Shown here piece after piece: positions 52,901 to 64,000 of a stretch of 64,000 nucleotides of DNA (its first letter is position 1; every line of letters begins with the position of its first letter). The notes under the pieces are model-generated. The model ran no database searches, was not told the origin of the DNA, and saw only the letters and a list, made by a program, of their open reading frames with translations. The stretch spans positions 645,173 to 709,172 of the forward strand of contig HG738141.1 of the NCBI GenBank assembly GCA_000499405.2, given 5' to 3'. Source of the stretch: Onchocerca volvulus (lineage: Eukaryota > Nematoda > Chromadorea > Rhabditida > Onchocercidae). The translations under genes were made by a program, and so were the position numbers.

Positions 52901-55900
52901 TATCTATCTGAAAATATTAATCATAAGAACAATGTTAAGCTCAATATAATCAAAAAAGTGCAGTGGAAAATTCTTAAAAAGGAGAAAAACTATTTAGTAT
53001 TCCTATAAATGTCATTTATAAATAGTTCCAATTTTTATTAGAATTATCACCAACTAAAAATACTAATGACTGATTTTAATTATTCAAATGACAAAATCAT
53101 TATGCTTGTTACCAACTAAATTGATGCATAATATTGAAATCTTTCGTATACGATACAAAATGCAGCATAATACACGCATTGTATTATATAAAATGAATTT
53201 TAAAAAATTCGAAATAATATTTCAGAGTTGTAACTTAAGTTAACTTGGCAAGAATATTAGTGTCATTCTAATTATTCTCGATAATTTATCTATGCAATAC
53301 TAATGTACGTAGTTGTATATCAAGGAAAAAATCTTCCTAAATGAATATTCTAGGATAAAAAATAATACATCCCTATTATCAGCTACTATCCTAATTCAAC
53401 TATGATTAAATTATTAATTTCGAAAGTTAGATTCATTATAGTAAAGCAAACATACCAAAATTTGATCTTTTACAACAGCACCACGTGAAAGTAATGCAGC
53501 AATTAAATATTCCAAGCCAAATACATTACAATCCCTAATCTTACGTTCACATTCAGCATCAACAGGTGAAAATAATGGTTCAGAAATTTGTTCATTACTA
53601 CTAATAATTTCATCACTTGCATAAATGCGATGATCGCATCCTACAAAACGTACAGGCGCATCCACATAACTGCAACAATAATTTAATTACTATATTTTCA
53701 TGTTCGTAAAAAAAAGAAAAAAAAAAGGAAAAAGATGAAACTAAATGAAATTAATCAAATAATTACTGAAAAAAAAGACAATTTATCAATTAAAATAAAA
53801 GACATACTCTGATACGTTTAAATAGTGAAACCTTAAATTTGCAAATTCAATCGATAATACAGCTCGTACACGAAGCCGACTAATTAATTGGTATAAGATA
53901 TGATCCTTAAAAATAAATCTATGATTTCCGGAACATTAAAATAAAAAAGTTAAGTAGAATTTATAAGGTAAAGTTGTTAGAAACTTCGCGAATTAGACTA
54001 GATACTTAAAATTAGAGTAGTATATTAATTACTGGTGTGTCAATTAATATGACATAATAACGAAATAAATTTCAGAAATTATAACAGATAAATCTATCCT
54101 ATATTATTAATATATTTATATAACAAGAAGTTTCAAAGTTACTGGGATACGTTGTTGCAATTCTAAGCAAAAATATGGGCTTTCATTAATAGCTGCACAA
54201 TTGTCCCGTCTATCATCATTATTTTCTGGAATAGTCCTTAAAAAAAATAGGATGTTATCTTTTATCAGCAAATTGATATTCAGAAGAGCATGATAATAAT
54301 TGACTCTCTCAATTTATTAGATTAATTATTGGTTTGGTTAGGTAGTTATTAATCTTAGAAGTCTCCTATGAAGTAATAATATTAGTTCATTGTCAAAAAT
54401 TCTCCAGGTGATTTATGAAATAATTCATTATATAAAATATTTCTATATTTTTTGGGGAAATTATACTTAACTATAGTGAAAGAATGCTTTTAAATACTCT
54501 TACCTCCATCGATTACCATCACTACTTCCTTTATCTTCATCTTCATCCGTTTTTCTCTGATATTTTCGTATTTCAGGCGGATAATTTAAATGAAAATAAA
54601 TTCTTCTACCATATTTACCATTCGGTAATTTAGCTCGTAAATCAATCAGAATACGACGAATAGAAGCATACCGTACCTAACAATCAGTTGATTTTCTTAG
54701 CATACTTTTCACGAAAAAAACCATATCTTTTTAAATTAAAGCAATTTCTACGAAACCATATTTTAGAAATTTCGAAGAAAAAATTGACGAATTTGTTACA
54801 ACATAAATATGTTTACTTTTAGAGCAACTGATGAACCAGGAATAACAGAAGCTGTTGAAATTTTAGCATTTTCATTATTTTTTGGCCGAAATCCGCCTAA
54901 AATCAATTATTTGCATGGATAATCAAATGAATAACACAATTAAAAGTTTAAAAAATATTAAAGATTAAGAAAAAACAAATCCAAACCTTATTTACACACA
55001 TACCATCTAAAACTGCAAATCGAACGATAAAAATATCACGATCATGCTCGAAATCAACAAACATTGGATCAACAATTGTTGGGCAACTTCGTAGAATACG
55101 TAAAATTTGTAAGCTATGCGATTGTTCCAATGATGTTCCCATACATGCTGCACGAGAAAAATGTGATAAAAATCGTCCTTTGAATAAGCTACCAAAATGA
55201 AATGCTTCCAAAGGTAAAAACATATGTGCTGCTCTGCAAGATTAGTTTCAATTGTTACTATAAAATGATTCAATTCACAGATACTTTATATTATTTCTAA
55301 ATTAAAAATTTTTTAATTTGAAATTTTATATGTTAAATTTAAGAAAAAACAAATATTTCTTCTTCTTTCTGCTAAATATATAACAAAAACCGAACAATTT
55401 CAGCATTCTCTTTCTTTCTTATTATCACATCTTCTTATTGTCAAATTCTTATCAATTTCAGAAAATAAATCCTTACCTTTTTCAAAGAATTTTCGAATCT
55501 GAATGGCTAAATCATTTAAGAATGTAAAATGAACTTACCATTTTTCAAAAGCAACTATGATTTTAACAGTTTATATGAATTCTTGTAACATGGCCTTTCA
55601 GTTTTTTCCATTTCTTATGTAATCATAAAAATGATAGTTTTCTGCTAAAATAATTAATCTTAGTTAAAAAACTAATATAAAGACAAACTTACATACAATC
55701 TTCCAAGAAGACTTGCTTATTTGTGACTTGCAACACAGCATTACATGGAGTAGTAAATTTAAGATTTTGTGTAATCAACTGAAATCTCATCGCAAGTGGA
55801 AGCAAATTTAGATGCCAATGTCTAGACATCACCTGAAAAAATAAAACTCAAGTTTCATTACATCAGCATAAATTCGATAAATTTGAATACACAAATTAAT

Positions 55901-56247
55901 GATATCCTTCTTTATTTTTTAAAATAAATATATCATTTAAATTTAAAAATTCCAGAAAAACAAATAATAATGAATATGAAACCTAAGATTTGATGTTCTT
56001 AAAAAACATAAAAATAAAAAATAAAGATGAATTTAACCTCTAAATTAAGTTCAGTCCAAGGTTCACAATAATCATTCTCACCCATTTGTCGTTGAGTTAT
56101 TGCTCCACATACTTCTACTCTTTTCCCAAACATATCTTCCCAACCTAATTGTTGCTGAAAAGATATTATTTGATTACTGAATTCATTTATCACTAATTTA
56201 TCCATACGGCATGATAATATTTTTATTACCATACTATGATAATACAT
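43186..56247 (-). CDS. RNA-dependent RNA polymerase (EGO-1/RRF family)
   Basis: About 32 exons over 13 kb encode roughly 1,620 residues, the usual size for nematode RdRPs that make secondary or endogenous siRNAs. Well-supported exon starts include 55832, 55233, 54896, 54676, 54236, 53905, 53669, 52907, 52565, 52143, 51478, 51015, 50669, 50339, 49276, 49003, 48794, 48510, 48278, 47989, 47525, 47111, 46754, 46376, 45720, 45430, 45084, 44788, 44121, 43879 and 43373. Family blocks: [18 protein letters not shown] (52143 exon), [10 protein letters not shown] (51015 exon) and the catalytic [18 protein letters not shown] (48278 exon) whose Asp triad binds Mg. The exact subfamily (RRF-3 or EGO-1/RRF-1) cannot be fixed by eye. 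The N-terminus is uncertain: 56247 opens the exon frame reading DKLVINEF, but a spliced start at 56154 or an upstream exon is possible. The 44013/43879 junction is one base out of phase. Confidence 0.9.
49903..49935 (+). repeat. 33-base A homopolymer inside an RdRP intron
   Basis: An uninterrupted A33 on the plus strand (T33 in the transcript) lies in the intron between the exons ending at 50238 and starting at 49276. It is the longest homopolymer in the window and likely variable or error-prone in assembly. Confidence 0.9.
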
Positions 56248-56745
56248 AAAATATTTATAATTAAATAGTTTAATTAATTAATGAATTACTAGCATAATTG
56301 ATGGATTGTATATATTTTATGCATATACAATATCCGTTAGCTGCTATTGCTTTCGAACTGTAAAAGAGAAAAAAAAAAGGTGAAAAAAGTTAACTAACAA
56401 ATTTCAGAAAGTTAAAAATTGAAAAAAAAAACAAAAACAAAAACAAATCGAATAATTTTTTGTGTTTATTAAAATTGGAGGAAAAGGTATAAACTCATGT
56501 GTTCCATTAAATCATCCTACCAATAAAATTATTAAGTTGATTATTTTATGTATCTTATCATTATGTTACATATGCTTTTTCTTATTATATAGAGAATATA
56601 TCACAGTGTATTAAATTTTTGAATATTCAAGTAATTTTAATGCAATGAACGAAATGAACATAATAAAATTATTCAAAAATACTGATAATAAAATGATAAA
56701 CAATACTGTCAACTTACTGATAATAGTGATGAAACAAGAAATTAC

Positions 56746-56850
56746 CGATAAAGATTCCATAAGTAAATTCACAAGTTTCACATTACAATCATTCAAAATG
56801 ACTTTCAAATGTGTTGATTGAAAAATAGCTTCTCTCCTTAACTCCATCAT
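56746..56850 (-). other. possible upstream exon of the RdRP gene
   Basis: A 35-codon open stretch starting MMELRREAIFQ and ending at a GTAATT donor (TCG|GTAATT) has coding-like composition. I could not join it in phase to the next open segments, so it may be a 5' exon, a separate short gene or chance. Confidence 0.3.
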
Positions 56851-58073
56851 TCTTCTCTTATTTGATCAATTCCAAAAAAAAAAAAATGATTTATTCCTAA
56901 AAATATTTAAAATTTTAGACTAAATTTTGAAATTAAAAAACTTATAAAAATTAAACGCAATTAAATATCAAATAATCAATAATATTTTTTCTCATATTGT
57001 CAAGTTAATTTTATATAATCGATTGATTAAGATCAACAATTATACTCACAAGTGGTAATAATAATAATAACAACAATGCTGTTAGTTGGTACCATCCGCA
57101 TGTAACCAAAATATGATGAAACAATATGTACGTGCTTTTTTTTAACACCAATTAACATCATCGATCAATATTGGTACCAATACTACCAAATATTGTTACC
57201 ATTGGCACCTAATTACTGAATATTACTACCATGATACCTAATCTAATAATGACTAACTCTAGAAACCAGAAATATACCATCCTCCAAAAATGTAATCATG
57301 CAAATTCAAGCACAAAAAAAAAAAAAAAAAAGCAATTATTAGAGCGTTTTCATATAACGATGAATCATAAAAATATGCAAATATTTTGCAGTAATCAAAA
57401 TTTCAGATAAACTGATCAAACAATTTAGATAATAATATAATCCGGAAAAATTTACGCTAATCTTTTTTCGCAAGAAAAAAAAAAAGAAAAATGAAAGATC
57501 AAAAATTGAATAGAATAATAATGTATAAATTTGAAATTTTTTTATCAGTTTTTATTAATTGAAATTTAAAATTTTATTAATACTAACAATAAATTTTTGT
57601 TGATTTAGCAAGCAAAAATTGATGCGATTTCAAAATGAATCTCAATTTATTATATGAATGAATTGGGCAATTTGAAATGTTCAGATTTTGAATTTGATAA
57701 TTAAATAAATAAACTGAATTTCAAATCTAAAAAAAAATTTGATGATGAAACTTCTTTCTCATTTACTCATTGTCATACTTTAATATAAATATTTTTATTA
57801 TCTTATTTATCAGTATTTCGTAACTTGTTCAATCATTCAAAAGAAAATAACGATCTCTTAATCCATCGGTGTAATAATACGAATTAAATGTAGGAAAACA
57901 AGATTTAAAACGTATAATTTTTCATTAATTTTTTTTTTTTTTCTTAGACTGCCGAATCTATTAACTTTAAATTTAGTTTGAGGATAGGAATGATTGCAAA
58001 TTTAAAATAAGTTGTCAAAAAAATAAAATTAAAAACATATAACGTAAAACTAGCCTACGTCAGCCATAAGAAA

Positions 58074-58197
58074 TTTGGCGGGAACCAGCTAGTTTATATA
58101 AATAAAAATGTAAATGTTCGTTTTTTAAAATCTTAAATCTCCAGAAGTTGTTGAAACGGCCTTATCAATATAGAAACAGGCATTTATTCGAATGCAA
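58074..58197 (+). repeat. dispersed repeat, copy 2, with TTTGGCGGGAAC motif
   Basis: It begins with TTTGGCGGGAAC (58074-58085), identical to 21773-21784 and matching an E2F-type site, followed by CTAGTTTATATAAATAAA and TGTAAATGTTCG. The TATA-AAT block and the distal TATTCGAATGCAA are shared with 40937-41035. Confidence 0.5.
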
Positions 58198-58412
58198 ACT
58201 TTTGTCAAAATTTCAAAATAATTGAAAGAATTTTTCGTAGGTTTAAGATCGATAACAAATGAACATTTACATTTTCATTTATATCGACGCCTGCCTTTTT
58301 TTTACCTTTGACACTTGTGACAGAAGGAACCTCGAATGTAAATAGCGCTATGACAAATATCGTAAACAATGAGTGCAAGGGTCAAACGGTGCTGCATAGT
58401 TTCAAAGGAACG

Positions 58413-58470
58413 ATGAACATGTTTACCGCCAAACGGATGAACATATTTACCGCGAAAACGCTCCAATTCA
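58413..58470 (-). repeat. degenerate 24-bp minisatellite, second locus
   Basis: On the minus strand the units CGCGGTAAATATGTTCATCC and TTTGGCGGTAAACATGTTCA are tandem at 24-base spacing and related to the array at 21749-21820. They read R/F-G-G/K-Y/H-V-H in an open frame (58496-58302), but no gene structure is supported. Confidence 0.55.
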
Positions 58471-58624
58471 CAGATCAAAAAAGTGAGGCCAATCAATCAA
58501 GAGACAACACAATGGAGATCAGGTAAGGGCGAAGAGCCTCGAAGGATTTAGAAAATCAGGATTTCAGAGTTGAAGATAGTTTTCATGCCGGCAGGGGTCG
58601 ACGCAGCAATAGCAATAGTTCGGG

Positions 58625-58696
58625 ATCTTTTGAGTGGTAGGATCAACTTGTTAAATTTTAATCTGTTGAGCGGTGAGGTCAACTTGTCAAAATCTC
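58625..58696 (+). repeat. 36-bp tandem duplication
   Basis: Two adjacent copies, 58625-58660 and 58661-58696, share TTGAGYGGTRRGRTCAACTT followed by GT-AAAAT. About 27 of 36 bases agree. It adjoins the GC-richer repeat block to its left. Confidence 0.65.
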
Positions 58697-59050
58697 TTTA
58701 GACCTAACTCAGATCTTTCTTGCGACATATTGTGCGAAATATTGATATACATATCGCTATTAGAAATGATGCAATAGCAATTTTGAATAAATAAGGAATC
58801 TAATTTGGTTAAAAAATTTTATTAGTTAACATTTCATATATGTGATACTAGTTCAACAAATTTTTAAAATTCTAAATCACTGTAATTTCATCAAATTATG
58901 ACGACATTTGCTAACTATTAAATAATCAAATTTTGCAAATTAGATAAATCAAGTAGAAAATAGATGAAATATTCGATGAATTATACTTATTGTTAAAGTT
59001 AGTTACAAAATTAATCATTTAAAAAAAATGAAAGATAATTAGAAATATAC

Positions 59051-60297
59051 TTAGCACAACATTGATTTCTATCATCAAAAATCGGCATCGAACAGGCAAT
59101 CGACGGACATTCGACTACACGCTGTAATATATTACTTATGCGACATGTATGTGATGTAGAAACAAACAATTCTCCAGCACTTTGACAAACTGCATGCTTA
59201 TGCTTTGATAGCTTCATCAATGTTTTCAAATCACAACTTGCACATTGAGCATCTTTAAATATTATCGTTTTTCCCTTCAAACTTCGTTTTATTTAAATTT
59301 ATTTCGCTTATTATTCCGTTTTATTACAGCCAAAAGCAACGAGAAGATTCTCCCTTTTATTATTTCAGTTGCATTTGTCTGTTAGGATTTTAACTTTGAT
59401 CAAAAAGTTTGATTGAATTTGACCAAAAACTGAATATGCTCAGATGTATGTTTTTTTGTTAAAATTTTCATCAATAAATTTGATCAAATCAAATACCTCC
59501 TCTTCTTTTCCAATGTTCAATTTGACATGATTCATTTGGTTCTGAATATGAAATTAGTGAGCGAAATTCTCTGAAAAAAAGAAAAAACGAATTTCAAATT
59601 ATTGCTAAAAAAATATGCATGGAAATATATTGCTATATGAATTGAGCTAAATAAACAAACATTAATTTAAAAAATTTTAAATGATAAATTTTCAAAACGA
59701 AAATTACAATTAACTAACATGTTTTTGTTCACAAAAACAATGCCGACAACCATCATTCCACCATCCACCACTATCACGCTCATAAAATTTACCCGTTTGT
59801 GAACTGAATAAATAACATTTATCCAACCATCATACTCTTTTTAATGATAAAAACTTGGCATCAATTCGACTCATTGTTGGAATTTCGAAATTAGTTACTT
59901 ACTTATTTAATTCGCTTCAATTTTATCTAATTTAAACGATAGTTTTCGAAGAGATTATTGTTATAAAAGTATTAATTTTAATAATATGATAATTGAAAAA
60001 ATATTCCTGAAAACATTTAATAAGTCAGAACTTTAGCATTTAGTTATGTTACATATTAAAAGAATAATATTTTAATTTGGTTAAAATTTAGAAAAAAAAG
60101 GACTCATTTGATTTTTCGAAAAATGTGAAATTAATTTATTAAATATTTGTAAAAGAAATAAAAAGAAGCATATCTCGACATTTACATACTTACTGACATC
60201 CATTATTATTACTCTCCAAGCCATATAAGCAATGTTTGTAACATTGATGAAGCGATGGACATTTAACGCATTTGCATCCCTGCACAACTTTTCGCAT
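59051..60297 (-). CDS. CRIM1-like secreted cysteine-rich protein, partial structure
   Basis: Four exon-like segments on the minus strand look like one extracellular protein. The first (60297 or 60279 to 60194) has CKCVKCPSLHQCYKHCLYG then NNNGC, the Cys spacing of antistasin repeats. It joins in phase to 59803-59719 (GKFYERDSGGWWNDGCRHC), typical of a von Willebrand type C repeat. A third segment (about 59570-59497) and a fourth (about 59274-59051, with ECPSIACSMP and NQCCAK) look like another VWC-type module ending in the CC signature. Antistasin plus VWC repeats suggest CRIM1/CRM-1, a BMP-binding membrane or secreted protein; that identity is inference. The joins to segments 3 and 4 are not in phase with ordinary splice sites, so exons are missing, the gene is damaged, or my boundaries are wrong. 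No signal peptide or 3' end was found. Confidence 0.6.
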
Positions 60298-63200
60298 CAC
60301 TCAAATAGCCTTGAAAACAAATTATGCAGGCACAAATTACTGTAGCAATGTAAATTCTGCAATAGTAAATTACTGTAGCGAGCGAGACAAATTTCACAAG
60401 TACAAACTTTTAATTAAAATTACGATTATAAAGAAAAAAAATGTAAAGCTCTTTAAAAAAAATTTTTTTTAAATAATATATGAATAGGCTATAATGAAAT
60501 TATATTTATATGGAAGAATGAACTTTCAAATTTTCATTTTATTTTCTTATAAATTTTCAATTTTTCATTTTTCTTCTGAAAAATAATTGTCGCATGAAAA
60601 TTTTATCTTAGATTTTTTGGTCAAAAACTTCAAAAAATTCCTGAACTTTTATTATGTTCCAGCAAAAAAAACTTTTTTCATGTTCTGGAACTTCAAAGAA
60701 ATTTTCCGTCATAGAAAAATGAAAGAAAAATTCAGTAGTTCTGCTTTTATCACATATTTTTTTCTATGCTTTGCATATATCCAGCATGATTATCTAAAAA
60801 ATTTTTAAATAACATCATATAATTTCAGATCTTTTGTAGCTGATAAAATTTTGAATAAGTTTTTGGAAAAATTAATCAAATGATCAAACAATAGAAATTT
60901 AATTAAGTTATTTACCCATCATAATTAAAATCGCGAGTTCTCGACAACTCTTGCTAATTATATTTTGTATATCGCATTTTTCTAATTAAATTTATTCTCA
61001 GAGATGGGATGGGGATTGGATTAATTATGAATTCAAGGAAAGCTCTTGTATTTTCCAATATTCACAACAACGAACTGAAATTCGTCTACACACCTCTAAT
61101 TAAAAAAGTAACACATACATCAACAAAACCGATTCTTTGATAAATGTTTTGTAATTGCAGAAAAAAAAACTGTGATTGAGTCTTTCAAAAAGAGTAAACG
61201 CATATCGACTGTTGCTTCAGCAAACTTAGCAATTGCAAAATCATCAGAAAGACATTAGAAATTTTTTGATTCTGATTTTATAGTGATGTGGCCAACGATA
61301 CCTATTACCCATTATTTCCACACTCTAATCTCTTCTAATTGATAATATGTAAATCGCAATCAGATAATGCACTGTAAAAGTAAAAGGATTACAAGTAGAT
61401 AGTTATGCCCTACATTTTCTGGCATAATAGGTGATGTTGCCTAATTTCTCTTTTACTACTTCATTACATTTCTGTAGTTCTGAACTGATGTATCTATCAT
61501 CCTTCGTTATGTTATCTTGACTGATTCATTTGCTACTCTGATTTCGGCAATAGCTTCTTGCATTTTCGCTATAAACTCAACCAAATTATCCGTTTCTCAA
61601 TAATTTTAATTACTAATCCTGTAGCGATGAGACTTAAGAAGTAAAAAAATTTCTTTTATCATATCTTTAATTCTGACTGGGAAACATTAATTCCTTTGTT
61701 ACAGAATTGCACGTAATCTGCAACTCTTGTTTGTATGCTCATGGCAGACCATGAACATTGGAGATCATGCTTTCTTAGAATGTCTGCTCGCTCACATATA
61801 TCAATAAGACGATGCATCCAATATTTGTATGTACTGTAGTATGAGCTCTTTGGGAAATCCTTTCGTACAACATTTTTATTTTGATTAAATGCACGTTTTT
61901 TAAGATCGCACATAATTTATATAACTGCTATCTGCTACCTACTTCTTTTTTATTGTTTCTTGGATGAATTACTCTACGGATAGTCATCAGCATCATTCGG
62001 TCAAATCCTATTGGAGACAATTGCAACATTTTGGACTTCTTCTCTACTTACTTTTAAAAGATGTTCTAGTGTTGAATACGAATAAGATCCGTGGTTGGAA
62101 GAATAGCAATGCTGAGATAGACAAATTTTAGGCGTTCTAATTTGAAGAGAAATCGGTCTAATCGTCTTTCATATTAAGGTTGTTAAGCATTTAATTTTGA
62201 AATCTAACCTTAATATTGATTATATTTGGAAATGATTATAGCTCGAAATCAATTAATTATGAATTTTCTAATTTAATTTGTTCGTAGAAATGGGATAGAT
62301 GATTGGAGTGATCGTAATGCATTCGTATGCCATCTCAAAATAACGAATATCCGTTTAATACATCCCAGACATGGCTCAAAAGATGAAAATACCATGCAGA
62401 TTTTCTTCTCTCCAGCTTTCTGACTGCAGAGAAAAAACTGCATACGTGCTCTTTTGTTACCAAATTGCACGTAGTACCCCATCACTTAAAAAATAGGGAT
62501 CATCCATGACGCTGAAAAAATCGTAATTTATGATATCATCAAAAATAGGAAAATTCCAAAATTTAAGAAAATTTGAAAAAATGAAATCATCAGAGAATTG
62601 AAAAAATCAATTAAATTCAGACAATTTTTTAAGATGAAAAAAACACATAAGACAATCACAAAACTGGTATCAACTTATGAATTAGTTCAAAATAACACGC
62701 TATTAGATCAACCGATACATATTATTTTAGAACTAAAGAAATAATTATTGTAAATTAAACATTATATATCAAAAAGTTGATATCCAAATATACAACAGAT
62801 TCAGTGAAAAATAGAAATTATCTCAAGAGAGAAGTGGAATTCATTCTACGAAGCCTTAAAATTAAATAAAAAACTGGAATAAAAACTCTGAAGAATTAAC
62901 AATAGTTATTTAACGAAAAAAATAAATTACAGAACCTAATGAAATAACGAACAAACTATCGAAAACTTTTAATTATTTACAACAATTAATTGAAACAACA
63001 ATAAATTATTAGTAAGGACACTAAAGTTATCTGCAGAGAACAAAATTAACAAAATTGAAAAAAATTCAAACAACCAAGTTTAAATAGAGTGATTTTTGCA
63101 AATCACAAATCCTAAAGCTTAACAGAAACAAAAACAGAAAATTTGAAAAAGCAGGCATTCGAATTCTCAAAGAGGTCCGCTCTGCTCATCTTAAAATTTT

Positions 63201-64000
63201 ATCTTAAATGATTTGAAGGAATATTTTTTTGATCACAATAACCCAAACAATATCCTACTACACTCCAATTCCATTAAATCTTCTTGACCTCTTTTAAAAG
63301 TTTAGAATTCAACTGCTTTGGCATTTCAAAAATTAATTAAAAAAAGAGATTTTCATTTATTTTCTAATTTTTTACATTTTTCGTTTTTTTTTTTTTTAAT
63401 TTTCAAATTTCCTTTTTTTTTCATTTTTTTAATCTTTTTTTTTCATCACTTTCTTATATTTTTTCGATTTTTCGTTTTTTTTTTTTATTTTTCAATTTCT
63501 TGTTTTTTCACTTTTTAATTCTCTTTTAATCCTTAATTTTTTACTGTTTCTATTGTATAAAAGTAATGTTAAAACATTAAGCAATTTCAATAACAAGAAT
63601 TAAAACCAAAAAATATTAAAAACCTTGAAAACAAACAACAAATAAAACAGAAATACTAAATTAGAAGAGAAAGTTAGAAAAACAATTAAAAAAAAAATTA
63701 AAGCAGCTGAATTCCTAAGAAATTTCCCTCAGTGTTTGTTTTCTCAAGTCACTGAAAACCCCACAACTCTATCAGGAGGTTTTTTGTCTGATTTTAATCA
63801 TAACATCACAACTATACCGTACTACATGCATGAGATTCCTAATTCATTAAATTTTAAATCTTTTTCTCAAATCAAGAATTCAGCTTCTTTAATATAAAAA
63901 AATTAACAATTCTTTTTTTGATTTTTTAAGTTTTTATTTTCTTCATTTTTTATTTTTTTGCTTTTTTTTTTTTGTTTTTTGTTTTTTTATTTTTCATTTT
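60298..64000. other. right-end region without supported genes
   Basis: No exon was supported. Upstream exons and promoter of the cysteine-rich gene might lie here. Two diverged related segments occur at about 61672-61725 and 62418-62480. A 44-base segment 63735-63778 on the plus strand is flanked by CCCTCAG and GTTTTT and could be an isolated exon, but has no partner. Confidence 0.45.
63355..63545 (+). repeat. T-rich low-complexity block
   Basis: Long T-runs separated by single A, C or AATTTTC units; a similar block resumes at 63905-64000. It produces a Phe-rich open frame by composition only. Confidence 0.8.

Larger units (their letters stand above)
56851..59050. other. spacer rich in repeats and cryptic simple sequence
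   Basis: No supported exon. 57050-57260 is a degenerate array of three-base units (AATAATAAT, then GGTACCA/TACCA and TTACCA). 57310-57335 and 57475-57490 hold A-runs. From about 58030 to 58700 the sequence is more GC-rich and contains three repeat features listed separately. Overlapping open frames on both strands at 58302-58526 look like by-products of this repeat. Confidence 0.5.

Noticed and set aside
58302..58526. Overlapping open frames on both strands
   Set aside because: Explained by the 24-bp minisatellite; a splice link to the cysteine-rich gene could be drawn but is not convincing.
61659..62485. Two minus-strand open frames as upstream exons of the cysteine-rich gene
   Set aside because: Cys spacing does not fit antistasin or VWC repeats and boundaries lack good splice sites.
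63735..63778. Possible isolated plus-strand exon between CCCTCAG and GTTTTT
   Set aside because: Only 44 bases, no neighbouring exon in the window.
1..64000. Endosymbiont (Wolbachia-like) DNA, CRISPR arrays, rRNA genes or spliced-leader RNA genes
   Set aside because: None of their signatures were seen; a database search was not possible, so small old inserts could be missed.

Overview
This 64 kb window is AT-rich, intron-rich nuclear DNA of a nematode, most likely a clade III (filarial or close relative) species. The evidence is intron acceptors of the TTTTCAG/TTTTTAG type, a sperm-specific MSP-domain (SSP) gene, an EGO-1/RRF-type RNA-dependent RNA polymerase, and genes whose first exon starts a few bases after a strong splice acceptor, as expected for spliced-leader trans-splicing. 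No bacterial (e.g. Wolbachia-like) insert, CRISPR array or viral gene was seen. Most genes lie on the minus strand and were assembled by hand from exons; intron phases were checked arithmetically, and unresolved junctions are stated.

Layout. 1-3348 (-): unrecognised nuclear-looking protein with a Cys/His cluster, running off the left edge. 4315-8973 (-): 440-aa protein with a retrotransposon-type integrase H2C2 zinc-binding domain and a C-terminal CxxC/CxxC zinc ribbon. These two genes are tandem on one strand and may be co-transcribed. 8974-13672: no convincing gene. 13673-14480 (+): SSP-type sperm protein. 15768-20337 (-): AGGF1 orthologue (OCRE, FHA, G-patch). 20896-20967 (-): tRNA-Lys(CTT). 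22755-24509 (-): large small-heat-shock protein. 24510-31833: gene-poor repeats. 31834-36584 (-): SLC22-type organic solute transporter. 36585-43185: gene-poor, but holding an inverted, degraded copy of the transporter's last exon plus 3' UTR (38835-39095, +) and a 30-bp-arm foldback. 43186 to about 56250 (-): RNA-dependent RNA polymerase of about 1,620 residues in some 32 exons. 56850-59050: repeats. 59051-60297 (-): cysteine-rich CRIM1-like exons with an unresolved structure. 60298-64000: no clear gene, low-complexity T-rich DNA at the right end.

The genes do not form one pathway. The most informative items are the RdRP (secondary or endogenous siRNA synthesis), the domesticated integrase-domain gene with a probable GC-AG intron, the inverted duplicate of the transporter's terminal exon, and a dispersed repeat family at about 21.75, 40.94 and 58.1-58.5 kb that shares a 24-bp minisatellite, an exact TTTGGCGGGAAC motif and a TATAAATAAA block.
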